Shown here one piece after another: positions 23,896-34,600 of a stretch of 64,000 bases of DNA. Every line of letters starts with the position of its first letter. Positions within the stretch are counted from its first letter, which is position 1. The DNA is taken from positions 853,681 to 917,680 of the forward strand of contig MEHQ01004461.1 in NCBI GenBank assembly GCA_008828725.1, written 5' to 3'. Both the position numbers and the translations under genes were made by a program. This DNA comes from Saccharina japonica (taxonomy: Eukaryota; Sar; Phaeophyceae; Laminariales; Laminariaceae). The notes under the pieces were generated by a model. That model searched no databases, had not been told where the DNA came from, and saw only the letters and a program-made list of their open reading frames with translations.

Positions 23896-24017
23896 CCGGT
23901 CGCCCCGGTAGAGTAGTGGTCAGCTTCGAAGACTACTATCATTGGTACCCAAGATCGAATCCCACCGTGGTGAGAGATTTTGTCTTTATTTGAAAAAATA
24001 AAAAGGAACCAATTGCG
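23896..24017 (+). mobile_element. SINE head, truncated at duplication junction
   Basis: tRNA-like promoter head identical to the one at 25039, cut after AACCAATTGC by the tandem-duplication junction. Confidence 0.65.
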
Positions 24018-24347
24018 GGGGGGGGGGGGGTAAAAGTAGCCGGGATCCCGGAATACTTTTTTTCTTCGTTATTGTTTTCACTTAAGTTAGATCGGAGGAG
24101 TCGAATTGTACCGTACTATTCGGAGACTTGGTCATCCGAGACAACTGTAGGCCGTACTACTGTAGTTATAGGAACCCGGCCGATATTATAGTGGGGAGAG
24201 AGACCATAAAACTGAGTGGTCGAGATACTTGGGGGGGTTGCAGCAGGATGCGATAAAGGTATCTGGCCGAGGGGGAAAATCTCTCTCTCCCACGACTCAG
24301 AAAACGATAATGACAATGCAAATTGAAAGATATACAATAAAGCTGGA

Positions 24348-24508
24348 GTTTTCTCGCGATAAAAATTCAAAATTTCAAGGCACGAACCGTGGTGGGGAGG
24401 AAGGAGAAAAGCCTACTTTGTGACCCCGGATCTGAGTTACGACTACGAACGAAGAAGAGAGAAAGGAAGAGCGAAGCTAATAAATAGGATGGGAAAAAAA
24501 AAAAAAAA
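24348..24508 (+). mobile_element. SINE 3' body, copy 2
   Basis: Duplicate of 23205-23366 carried by the tandem duplication. The poly-A is about two bases shorter. Confidence 0.6.
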
Positions 24509-24585
24509 AACGTCATCAGGGACTTCTTCTTCCTCTTCTATTTAATAGACGTCACTGTTTTTCTTGGGCTGCATAGAATCTACCT

Positions 24586-24847
24586 GGTATTCGCTTTCCA
24601 TAAACAATCCGCACCAACAATTGATCTGGCAAATAATGTTATATTCGGTTCGTTCCAGTAATCTTTGGAGGAGTTTAATGCCTTCCTCCGAAGAACGTTG
24701 GAAACACCACTTCACCCCTGAAAGATATAACCGGACGATCAGTTAATAGTTATCGGAAATATCCGAATGTAGGATTATTTGCCAGATAAATTAAAGTACT
24801 CGTAACTTTGTAATTTGTACTGATTGTGGTTGTGGAAAGCGAATACA
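24586..24847. mobile_element. MITE M2, copy 2
   Basis: Duplicate of 23443-23704 within the tandem duplication. Confidence 0.7.
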
Positions 24848-25038
24848 AAGCTTGAGTGCAGCCGACTAAAGCAGTTGCTATCTACAGTAGGAAGAGGTAC
24901 GACGTAGAACAAGTGTTGGCACCCTTTTTATTGCATCGTCTTATTATGTAGATGGACACCGCCGTACACGGAGGTGGACATCCAGTGCGGACCAACGTGC
25001 TGTATGCTGGGTTGTGGACTGGTTGGGGGTCGCGGGTA

Positions 25039-25375
25039 CCGGTCGCCCCGGTAGAGTAGTGGTCAGCTTCGAAGACTACTATCATTGGTACCCAAGATCG
25101 AATCCCACCGTGGTGAGAGATTTTGTCTTTATTTGAAAAAATAAAAAGGAACCAATTGCTGAGAGCGCCTTCGTGGCGTGGGTAGGCGGAATCCGACGCA
25201 AGTCGACGAGGGAAGAAAGTGCTGAAGTCTTCTCGCGATAAAAAGCAAGGCAAGAACCGTAGTGGGGGAGGAGGGAGAAGAGCCTACTGTGTGACCCCGG
25301 ATCTGAGTTACGACTAGGAAGGAGAGAAAGGAAGGGCGAAGATAAGAAATGGGATGGAAAAAAATAAATAAAAAT
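25039..25375 (+). mobile_element. tRNA-derived SINE, full length
   Basis: The head GGTCGCCCCGGTAGAGTAG contains an A-box-like TAGAGTAGTGG. A B-box-like AGATCGAATCC follows ~40 bp later, the spacing of a tRNA-type RNA polymerase III promoter. The body contains TTCTCGCGATAAAAA and GTGACCCCGGATCTGAGT and ends in an A-rich tail. There is no open frame. The family has a second full copy at 40251-40584 with a different head sequence but the same box layout, so promoter function may be conserved. Clear target-site duplications were not found. Confidence 0.75.
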
Positions 25376-26927
25376 GCATGGGCAAATGCTTACTGTTTTT
25401 ACCTATTGCAGATTGATAGGAACGGAGCGAACGACCACGAACAACCTCGTCTCGTACCGTTCGGCACTGTTTGCTGTGTAGTGCTGGTAACACATAAAAT
25501 AAACATGCTTGTAGTTGCTTATTTGGGTTGATTCACTTCAAGCATAACCAAAAAAACTACTGTACGAGTGTAGGCCTTGCTCATTTGCATTTGTTAGCTG
25601 CATTAATTTTAACGTGTTTAACGCATACCTTAAACCAAGGGACGTTGAGTTCGCACGGGGGTGGGGGTGCGGTCGTTTTGCGGGCATTGTTTTCTCGACA
25701 ACGGAAAGGGAGATAAAGCCGAACATTATATCGCCTCCCCGAATTCGGAAAATAAATAAGGATCCCTATATACGCAACGGACGATCTAATACTAACCTAA
25801 TACCCGTATTGCTTTACAGCACACAGGTGAGGAGCAGTCATAGGTTCGGAAGGCTCTCGGCTAGATCGTTCCGAAAACACCTTGTTTGGTATTGGCAACC
25901 TTCAAGTTCTGGAAGAATCGAGCGCTGATGACGATCGCACCCTCGTGCGAATTCAACGCTCTTTACTGTAGTACTAGACGCCATAAAATTTTACGTGTTG
26001 GGGTTTTACCAGGCCCCTTGTTAACTCTATACAAAAACGTGTAGCATGTTTATTTGTGTGTTCGTGTGAAAATACATCGTATGATATTTAGTATGCTATA
26101 CTAGAACGCAATACAAACAAATATAAAAAGAAAAGAAGTACCTGGTATGCTTTAACTGCAGCAAATAACTCAAATAAGCAATAAGCGAAGCAACCCCTAC
26201 ATGTATTTGCATACCAACACTATTGTTGCTGTGACTGCAAGAATGCCTGCTCTCTTCTTGTTACAATACTGTATCGCAAGAGCCTGACCACACCCGTTCC
26301 ATGGCAGTCGAAAACAAACTGGAAGACCCTCCGCAAACCATGTTCTGCCCAACGCCTTATCGCGTCGGGCCACGAACAACGCATCAGAATTACGATAACC
26401 CTCTTCAAGTGTTTGCGCACTTATTCGCCCTACTACGTGGCTGATTGAACTGCCCTACTGCTGGGAAGATTCGTAATCTCTCACTTGTTAGATCTTGCGA
26501 CGAGAACATGCTTCCAAAAATCATAACCTCTGCACCCACAATGCGCGTGATAGTCTTGAGGGTGTTAGTATCAAAACAGCGTGCTACGTGAAGGCGTAGT
26601 TTATGTATAGAGTACCTACGTAGTTACAGTGGAGGATTTACAGGGTTTTCACGTGCTACCACCATTGACGTGTACAACATCGACACTGAACTATTTCATC
26701 TTTGCGGCGCTCTTCGCTTCCCTGCTGGTTACGTGGTTGACGCAGCATGGAATCGTGTCGCGACTACCGAGCTGCCTACCGAAGCATGTATACACTCGGG
26801 TGCCAATCACAAAATATTTCATTGGATTGTTCTTGTTGCGATCCTTTCCGCGAGGTTGGAACACATTGACCCTGATACACCTTCCATTCAATGTTATCGG
26901 CCCTCTCCCTATAATGAAACTTCCCAG
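25376..26927. other. Remainder of receptor intron; no gene recognised
   Basis: AT-rich sequence with a GC patch at 25640-25700 and short frames only. A pyrimidine-bearing acceptor (CCCTCTCCC...TTCCCAG) closes the intron at 26927. A second phase-0 AG lies at 26960. Confidence 0.5.
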
Positions 26928-29303
26928 GAAAGTATGGCAAAGAGTCAGGCAGCACAGCAGGGAGAAATGCTGGAAAATCAAGAAATCATTAGAAACAGAT
27001 TACCAAAACCGCCAGCCAAGCAAGCTGAGGTTCCCAAGGGCACGCCGATTCGAAAGAGTTGGCACGTTCAACGCCACCATGTGACAGAAGCGGTGGTCAG
27101 GGCTCTCACCGGCGGGGAAAGGCCGGCTTTGGTGGGGCTTGTCGGCGACAGCGGGTCAGGTAAGACCACCGCCGCGTCCAATATTGTCAGGAGCACCGAG
27201 GTGCGGGAGGCGTTTCCCGACGGGATATTGTGGCTGACGGTTAACAAGGGCGCCAAGGGACGTCTGCCGTCCTTGATGCTGCAGCTGGCCCGCATGGTGC
27301 ACAATGACATCGAGGGTAGCATAGGACATCCGCCACTGGCATCTGACGACGGTGCTGCTTACATCAAGCAGCGGATGATGGGAACATCTCACCCCGGCGG
27401 GGTAAAAGGATTCGAGCAGAAGACGTGCCTTGTGGTGGCGGATAACGTGTGGGAGAAGGAAGCAGTCTCGAAGCTGATGGAGACTGGCATGTGGGTTCTT
27501 GTGTCAACCCGCGATGAAGAGCTGGTGAAGGGTGCGCGGGGGTATGTCGTGGGAGTTGACGAGCTTTCCGAGGCAGAAGCGGGGTCGGTGCTAAGGAGAG
27601 CGTCGGAGCTATCCCCTGAGGTACGTTTACCCGACGGGGCCGTTGATCTGATCGAGCTGTGCGGCCGCGTGGCTATGGATCTAGCGTTCGTGGGGCGATG
27701 GAGTACCATTCGGCGTAGGCAAGACCGAGCGGCGTGGTCGGATGCAGCTGGCATAGTGCGCGCATATATGGAAAAGGGGCAGGTTGACTCTGTACGTGAC
27801 GATGCGGCGGACACTCGGTCGAAACGGCGGAAGGCCATTCTTCGGGCCGGTTTCGAGGACCTGGCCACTGGGTCAGACGACGAGAGAGTGCCGCGGCTGT
27901 ACCTGTCGCTTACGGTGATGCCGGATGGCCATGCCTTCACCTTAAAGGAAGCCGCGGTGCTGCTGTGGGATCGAACGCCTACTGCTGAGGACGAGGTATC
28001 GGCGGGAGAGGTGGTTGATACTCTGGAGCGCTGGACTGTCATCCGTTCGACAGAAAGCACATACCGAATGCACGACGCCCACGCGAGCTTCGCGAGGGAG
28101 AGCCTCATGGACCGCGGGGATGTCCGCCGCCAAGCATTGAAGCGATGGATGAAGACCATTTCCTCTCTAGATGCCGTTCGATCCATTGATCCGTTTCATC
28201 TGAAGAGTCGATGGCGGGCTGTGGAGAGCATTGGTGGCGACGCTTGGGATACAACTCGTCCGTACGCGGCGGCACTTGCCGGCATGGACAATTCAGATCC
28301 CTTGCTGCTCCGAAACTCCATTGAGGCTGTGGCACGGTTTCAAGGAGCACAGGAGGATTATGAGGGAGCGAGCACCTCGTGGGGCCGATTGCTCGGGATT
28401 TACCAGAGGGACTTGGGAGACGACCACCCGTACGTGTTGAACACGCTGCAAAGCCTAGCTGACTGCGCCGAGCGATTGGGGAATCTACACGAGGCGGTGG
28501 AATGGCGCAGGAAGGAGCGCGAAACGCTTCCGTTGGCTCTGGCCAGGATGCAGTTGCAAGTTGATGGTGGTGACAGCGAATGTGTCGATGATTCTTGCGG
28601 TCTAGCGTATGTTGCAACAACTATATTAACTTGGGCCCCCAACAGGTATCCTGAGGCAGAAATGCTGTTGAAGCGCTGTCTGGAGATCCAGGAGATCGAG
28701 CTGGGCCCAGATGATCTTCAGGTGGCACACACGTTGTACAAGCTGGCTGTGTGCATTGGAAAAGCAGGGCGCCTGGAAGAGGCCGAGCGCTTGTCGAGGC
28801 GCTGTCTTGCGATCCGCGAGGCTAACTTAGGCCTAGAGGATGTGGGGGTGGCCTACACGCTGTACGACTTGGGCTCAATCGTTCGTGCAGCAGGGCGGCT
28901 GGAGGAATCAGAGGAATTGTTTAGACGCTGTCTCGGGATCCGGGAGACTAAACTCGGCAAAGGGGACGTGCATGTCGCCTACACGCTGTACTGCGTGGGT
29001 GAATGCGCTTTTCAGGCAGGGCGGCTAGACGAAGCAGAGGCGTTATTGAGGCGTTGTCTGGGGATACAGGAGGGGGTGGAGCAGAGGGATCTCAAACGCG
29101 GGTGGCCTGCCCAGACGGTGTACACGCTGGCTCAATGCGTGAGACAAGCAGGACGGCTGCAAGAGGCGAAGGAGTTGAGGGGGCGGCTTCTGGGGCTCCG
29201 GGTACTGGGGCTCCGGGCACAGGTGGCCTGGACCCACCCCTTGCACAATGTGGACACAACTAAAACCACTGGGAATAAGTTGAAAATTGTAGCACATCGT
29301 TAG
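26928..29303 (+). CDS. NB-ARC-TPR receptor, main exon (STAND/NLR-like ATPase)
   Basis: Encodes 791 residues without interruption. A linker (KQAEVPKGTPIRKSWHVQR) leads into NB-ARC: P-loop GDSGSGKTT with its Lys at 27162, Walker B/kinase-2 CLVVADNVW at 27427, sensor-like MWVLVSTRDEE, a GRVAMDLAFVGRW stretch where plant proteins have GLPL, and an MHD motif (RMHDAHASFAR) at 28068. From about 28640 come four to five 42-residue TPRs of kinesin-light-chain type, such as AGRLEEAERLSRRCLAIRE, the last degenerate before the tail. Known family logic: NB-ARC is a nucleotide switch and TPRs sense or bind, so an intracellular immune or surveillance receptor is inferred; ligand and output are unknown. The frame is open upstream to 26670, but that part lacks family features, so I start the exon at the phase-0 acceptor. 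The lone Asp in VADNVW differs from the usual DDVW. The gene looks intact. Confidence 0.9.
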   Translation, partial: ESMAKSQAAQQGEMLENQEIIRNRLPKPPAKQAEVPKGTPIRKSWHVQRHHVTEAVVRALTGGERPALVGLVGDSGSGKTTAASNIVRSTEVREAFPDGILWLTVNKGAKGRLPSLMLQLARMVHNDIEGSIGHPPLASDDGAAYIKQRMMGTSHPGGVKGFEQKTCLVVADNVWEKEAVSKLMETGMWVLVSTRDEELVKGARGYVVGVDELSEAEAGSVLRRASELSPEVRLPDGAVDLIELCGRVAMDLAFVGRWSTIRRRQDRAAWSDAAGIVRAYMEKGQVDSVRDDAADTRSKRRKAILRAGFEDLATGSDDERVPRLYLSLTVMPDGHAFTLKEAAVLLWDRTPTAEDEVSAGEVVDTLERWTVIRSTESTYRMHDAHASFARESLMDRGDVRRQALKRWMKTISSLDAVRSIDPFHLKSRWRAVESIGGDAWDTTRPYAAALAGMDNSDPLLLRNSIEAVARFQGAQEDYEGASTSWGRLLGIYQRDLGDDHPYVLNTLQSLADCAERLGNLHEAVEWRRKERETLPLALARMQLQVDGGDSECVDDSCGLAYVATTILTWAPNRYPEAEMLLKRCLEIQEIELGPDDLQVAHTLYKLAVCIGKAGRLEEAERLSRRCLAIREANLGLEDVGVAYTLYDLGSIVRAAGRLEESEELFRRCLGIRETKLGKGDVHVAYTLYCVGECAFQAGRLDEAEALLRRCLGIQEGVEQRDLKRGWPAQTVYTLAQCVRQAGRLQEAKELRGRLLGLRVLGLRAQVAWTHPLHNVDTTKTTGNKLKIVAHR

Positions 29304-29880
29304 GCTTAACGAATTGAGAGCATGGCGTCGTTGTGTGGGATTCGCTACATTGTTTTATATCTCCACAAATATTTGTATACGCCCACATTGTGCAAGCGGG
29401 GGGTCCCGGCCACCTGTGGGATGGCTAAGCGAGGCTGGCATGGTATGCGGGTGGCTAGCAAGGTGCCCGTGCTGAGTGGGTGTATATGTTCTTAGGGATG
29501 GGCGGGGGGGAAAGCTTATACGCAGTTGAAGCGTTATCTGTCGATTTCAATGATGTCAAGCTGGACCGAGAGGATACTGTCTTAAACGGTTGTTGCCAAA
29601 ACGCTGCGCAACCTGTTGTTTGTATGCGTTCGAGGGGCATGGCGGCTGATAGAGGTAGATAGCCTGTTGAGGACCTGGGCGGATCCATGCGGAGCTCTTG
29701 TTAACGGTGGCGCAGAAAGGGTTACGCTGAGCAGGGTTCCAAACCATAACGGTAGTGAGTTATGGTGGAGTTATAGCTGCTTTCAACAGTGTCCAGCAGT
29801 GAGTGGTACTCGACTTTTGGTTGAAGGTGAGAGTTACTACTACAGCAACAAGCGCAAGGTATACATCAGGAGAGAGAGAC
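29304..29880. other. Receptor 3' flank; no gene recognised
   Basis: No supported frame. It presumably includes the 3' UTR. No convincing polyadenylation signal could be fixed. Confidence 0.45.
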
Positions 29881-31050
29881 AGCTATTTTCATCTGCGTCC
29901 AACTTCTTATTGCACCCGTTAGACGTTACACGCGATCCAAGTGGAAATAATACTTTTTTTCAGGGGTGGCTGAAAGATACCTGGCGGATATCCAATCAAC
30001 GGGATTAGCCCGGAGCCAGCATTTTCCGAGCACCAAGCAGGTTATTGGCCAGCTAGTAAGAATATCGAAGGTGACGATTGTCGTCAAGAGAGATCGGCAA
30101 CAAACATGTGTTGGAAGGGCTGCATACGAAGCAAACATGTGCTTGCAAGTAGTCCATACCTGGTATCTTATATATTGCACCCGTTGTACGATACATACCT
30201 GGTAGACGTGTAAACATATCCAAACGGATCCGCTTTGTTTCAGGGGTCGGCTAAAATATACCTGGCGGTTACCGAGCGGCAGTACTGCACCGCCGAGCGA
30301 GCAACAGCTGAGCATCAAGCAAGGTGATAGCCCAGCTACAACAGTCACTACTGTAGTATTAATAGTATTAAATAGTGGTATCGAAGAGGTGATGATTGTA
30401 CAGTGAGAGATCGACAACTGAAATTATAAGAAATTTTGCGTCCGATGCATTGCATGCAGAAAGCAGGATTGCCCGTCTTCCTGTACCCATCACCCATTCT
30501 TTAGACGTTCAAACAGAAGATCCGAATGTATTCGCAGTAGCTGAAAGAAGCCAGGCGATTGCCCACGGGCAATATCCCGGGAGGGGACATTCGCTGAGCA
30601 CCAAGCAAGGTTATAGCCCGGCTACAGTAGAGAGATCGAAGGTGAGCATTGATCGACAACTATCTTCGGCGTCCGATAAACTCCATACAACAATAATCGT
30701 CATGATTTCGAGGTCCGTGTCTTGCTGCATCCGTCGCGAGTTCGTAGGCATAAAAAAGATCCAAACGTATCTGATTTGTTTCAGGGGGGTTTGAAAGATG
30801 CCTTGCGATTATACAACGTGAGCACCCCAGCGCCAGCATTTGCCGAGCACCAAGGAAGGTTTTAGCCCAACAACAACTAGTTAGATCGACGGTGATGACA
30901 GTTTTCAGGAGAGATCGGCAACCAATTTCTGCGTCCGATGCGCTCCATACACCAAACCGGCTTTGTCCGTATCGTATGGAACCGTTAGACGCTACTACTA
31001 CTGTAACATAGTCCAAACGTATCCATCCGCGTGTTTTCAGCAGTGGCTGA
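29881..31050. repeat. ~250-290-bp tandem repeat, about 4 units
   Basis: Units are marked by GATCCAAACGTATC..TTTGTTTCAGGGG (near 29934, 30218, 30510, 30759 and 31012), followed by GCTGAAAGATACCTGGCG, GAGCACCAAGCAAGGTTATAG and GAGATCGGCAAC. The copies are diverged. The unit start resembles a splice acceptor (TTTGTTTCAG) but no shared reading frame is kept. Confidence 0.75.
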
Positions 31051-31054
31051 TGGA

Positions 31055-31435
31055 TAACTTATTTGACGTGTTCATGGTACGTCAAGGTATTCTCCATGGA
31101 GTGCCGTGGCGTGCCATGGGGTTACATGGGACGCCATAGTGTACCATGGTGCATTTGTGGCATGAGGCCCGGTGTTGCCATGGTGGCCCATAGCAATTCC
31201 TTGGCAGAGTTTAATAGTATCTCGTATGTGGCCGGGCACCCTTTGTCCTATAATGCCGATGCTATGGTGTGTAGCCTGGCGAGTGCCATGGCATTGCCAA
31301 AACATTCGCATGGCGTGTTGCGATGGCAATGCTATGGCAATGCCATGGGCCTTCATGGTGTGCCATGACCGATGTTATTGCTATGGCATTGCCATGGCAT
31401 TGCCATGGCATGCCACGGAAAAGCCAAATTATGTA
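31055..31435. mobile_element. Foldback element with CCATGG-word interior
   Basis: Worn ends (left ACTTATTTGACGTGTTCATGG; right complement CTACATAATTTGGCTTTTCC) match the TACATTATTTGAC family. The interior consists of GCCATGGCATTGCCATGG words instead of CGCG words. Confidence 0.65.
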
Positions 31436-31741
31436 GATCGTTGGGCTTGCCGCGGGGCTTGCTGAGGGTATTGCCGTGGGTATCGCGGTAGACATTGTAT
31501 TGGCTGTGCTTGTAGTCATTGCCAAGGGTACTGCCGTCATATCCCTTGAACACTGCCATGGTGTGCCGTGGGAATTTCCATTTTCGTGGAGCTTGTCGTG
31601 CCGTACGGTGAGGGTTGCCGTGACGCTTGCCAAAGGGCTTGCCGCGGCAGTCGATCCGCCGTATCCCGTGGCGAATGTCGTGGGGTGCCACGACATGCCG
31701 CGGCATGTTCGCGGCCATGACAACGCAGCGGCAGTCGATCG
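31436..31741. repeat. GCCGTGGG-word array
   Basis: Degenerate GGGCTTGCCGTGGGTATTGCCG words like those at 510-850. It probably belongs to an older element into which the 31742 element inserted. Confidence 0.5.
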
Positions 31742-32011
31742 TACATTATTTGACTTTTTCGTGGCACGTGTCGCGACACGTGTCGCGACACGCCGCGGCA
31801 TGCCGCCGCATGCCGCGACACCCCACGGCGTGTCGCGGCGAGTGTTGCGGGGAGTGTCGCGGCGAGTGTCGCTAACCCTAACCCTCACCCTAACCCTAAC
31901 ACTGACCTTACGTGTCGCGGCTTGTCGCGACATGTCGCGGCATGTCGCGAAATGCCGCGGCAGCGTCCGCGGTGTGTCGCGACACGTGCCACGAAAAAGT
32001 CAAATAATGTA
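31742..32011. mobile_element. Foldback/TIR element with telomere-like repeat, copy 3
   Basis: 270-bp element with ends TACATTATTTGACTTTTTCG and its complement. The CGCG-word interior carries (CCCTAA)-like units at 31872-31905 with some drift. It is independent of the duplicated copies at 21 and 22 kb, so the telomere-like core is a feature of the family. Confidence 0.8.
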
Positions 32012-32400
32012 GATCCGTGCAGGTGGGCCCCCGACGGCCCCTGAGGAGGGCTGGTCATATTTTTACACCTTGTGGGTGGGCGCGGGGTGCCAAATAGGAT
32101 GGGCCCAGTGCGGGGTCAGAGCACCAAATGGAAGCAGGGTGTCAGGTGGGTGTCTTGCCGTGGACATGGCCGTCGGTCTTGTTGTGGGACTTTCCGTGGG
32201 TCTCAACGTGGACATTGCCACCACGGGTCTTGCTGTAGGTATTGCCGTGGGGTCTTGCCGTCGACACGGCCGCGGGGCTTGCCGTGGGATGTCAGGGCAG
32301 GTACCACGGCAGTATTCGCGGACACAACCGTGGCACGTGCCGCGGCAGTGCCATGACCGACGGTAATTCGTGGGCCTCACCGTGGCATGCCGCGGCATCG
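32012..32400. mobile_element. Foldback-type fragment sharing the CACCTTGTGGGTGGG module
   Basis: Bases 32030-32130 resemble, in reverse, the centre of the elements near 430 and 10730 (CACCTTGTGGGTGGGCG, AAATAGGATGGGCCCA). They are followed by GTCTTGCCGTGG-like words to about 32370. Confidence 0.6.
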
Positions 32401-33129
32401 GCATGCCGTTTAACGTCAAACAGTAATTCGTGCCTGTCGGTGATCCTGGAGCCCTTTGTGACTCATTCTCCCCACAACTTGCCTTTTTTTGTATTGTTTC
32501 TTCGGATGCGTACCGTATTCTCCAACCCACGCCCTCCCTAGAGCGCCGATTACCCTGCCGGCGCCGATATTGTGGGGGGCTGTGCGGGCGCCCGGGGGGT
32601 CGAGATCTACGATATGCTTGATGTTCGGGACAAACAAAGGCATCCAGGCTCCTTTTGATCCTAAGCCTAACCCTACTAACCCGAATTTCTACTGCTGCTT
32701 GAGCAGTATCTTCAACCCAAACACCCCAATACTTCAAACTCTCAGCGTATGAACTGTCTGTCTTCAATTCCGATATGCTTCGAGTACTCGTACTATGAGT
32801 ACATCCAGTCGTATCGAACCCTGACATATTGCCAATATTCTGAGTACCCCCAGCCCTCCCTCCCCCGCCCCGAAAGTAATTTACTCCAACGCGCGATCGG
32901 AGTATCGCACGCAGCCTGCAAATATGAGTTTCGACGATCGTCTCGATCTCACAGCGGAGGTAGTGTGTACTGCATTACAAACTTGTGAATATCCCACTAC
33001 TACCTGCATATTTCGCGAAACCCTACAGATGCAAGTATCGAAAGGGGGTACTAATGCCCCCTGCGTATACTTCGTGTTCCGAATATACTGCCAGTGATCG
33101 TAGTACCCCCAGTATTTACCCCAACCCCA
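32401..33129. other. No gene recognised
   Basis: Frames of 60-99 codons only. A 254-codon minus frame spanning 32063-32827 is largely a shadow of the word arrays. Palindromic GAGTACTCGTACTATGAGTAC lies near 32790. Confidence 0.4.
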
Positions 33130-34600
33130 CTGGCTGATTTATGATTGGCTGGGGTCCGAGGTGCCAGCGCCACCCGGGGAGGAAAAGGTTTGGTCCCTGG
33201 ATCAGAAATCATTCCGAAAAATCTACAACTCTACCAAACGAGAGACACAAACAGTGGTGCTCCGGGTCGACACGACCCCGCAAGGTGTGGTAACCCCAAT
33301 ATCATTGGCTGATTGCTGATTCTCCAGGTTCTTTTTGGAGACAGCGGTACCGCGGGAGGATGAACTCCCATCCCCGGATCATAAGTCCATCCATAAATCT
33401 ACAACTCCAACAAACCTGGGACGAAAAGGGTGGTCCACGGGCTCGATACCGCCTCGGGCGGCATGGAAACCCCAATCTCATTGGCTGATTGTTGATTGGC
33501 TGGGGCTCGTGGAGTTCGCGCCACCCGGGGAGGACAAGGTTCCATCCTCGGAATATATATAGCTTCATACATCTGCAACACCGAAAAAACTGTGACGGAA
33601 ATGGTGGTGCCCTGGGTTTATACCGCCCAGCACGGTGTAAAACAAATAGCCACCGGCTGGTTGCTCATTGGCTGGGGCTCGTGCAGCCAGACCAGTGAGG
33701 ATAAGGTCCCATCCCCGGATCATAAATCCTTCCATACATGAATACCTTTTTATCAAACGGGGGACAAAAAATGTGGTCGTGCGGGTCAAAACCGTCCCAC
33801 ACTGCGTGGAAAGCCCAACCCCATTGGCTGACTACTGATCGGCTGGGGTCAGTGACGCCAGCACCACGTGGGCCTGATAAGTTTTCATCCCCGGGTCAGA
33901 TGTCCCTACATATCTACATCTCCTGCAAACCCGGGACGAAAACGGTGATCTTCCGGATCCATACTGTCCCGCACGGCGTGAAATCCCCAACCCCACTGGC
34001 TGGTTGCTGGTTGGCTGGGGTTCATGGAGCCAGTGCCGCATAGGGTCCCATCCCCAGATCCGAAATATTTGCATACATCTACAACTCCAACGAGCCCGGG
34101 ACGAAAACATTGGTGTTCCGGATCGATACCGCCCCGCACCGTTTGGAAATCGTAATCCCACTGGTGGGTTGCTGATTGGTTGGGTTTCGAAGAGCCGGGG
34201 CCACCCGGGGAGGGTAGGGCCCCATCCCCAGATCATGAATCCTCCCATCCATGTACTACTACAACAAACTGAGGGCGAAAACGGTGGTCCCCCGGATCAA
34301 TACCGCCCCGCACGGTGTGGAAATTTCAACCCGCTGGCTGATTGCTGATTGACTGAGGTCCGTGAAGCCAGCGGCACCTGGGGAGGATAAAATCCAGCCC
34401 CGGATCATAAATCCGTTCATACGTCTACAACTCCTACGAATCGGGGTCGAAAATGGTTGCTTCCCGGGAAGGTGCCGCCGTGCACGGTGTGAAAATCCCA
34501 ATTCCGAGTTCACACCATTATTGGCTGGTGTTTGTGAATCTGGAAGCCGGCGGTCTCCACCCAACGGGGCTAAGATATCCAGCAAGTGAATCAACCATGA
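33130..34600. repeat. ~172-bp satellite-like tandem array, 8-9 units
   Basis: The phrase GGCTGATTGCTGATTGGCTGGGG recurs with drift near 33130, 33307, 33483, 33655, 33825, 34000, 34165, 34337 and 34520. Each unit also has CACCCGGGGAGGA, CATCCCCGGATCATAAATCC and CGATACCGCCCCGCACGGTGTGGAAA. The period is 165-183 bp and is not a fixed multiple of three, so the open frames are not coding. Confidence 0.9.

Larger units (their letters stand above)
22880..25160. repeat. ~1143-bp tandem duplication inside receptor intron
   Basis: Bases 22880-24017 are repeated at 24020-25160 with near identity. Both copies start at a G-run followed by TAAAAGTAGCCGGGATCCC. The junction at 24017 cuts a SINE after AACCAATTGC, whereas the second copy continues into the complete SINE. 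This is either unequal exchange or an assembly artefact at the G-run. Confidence 0.85.
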
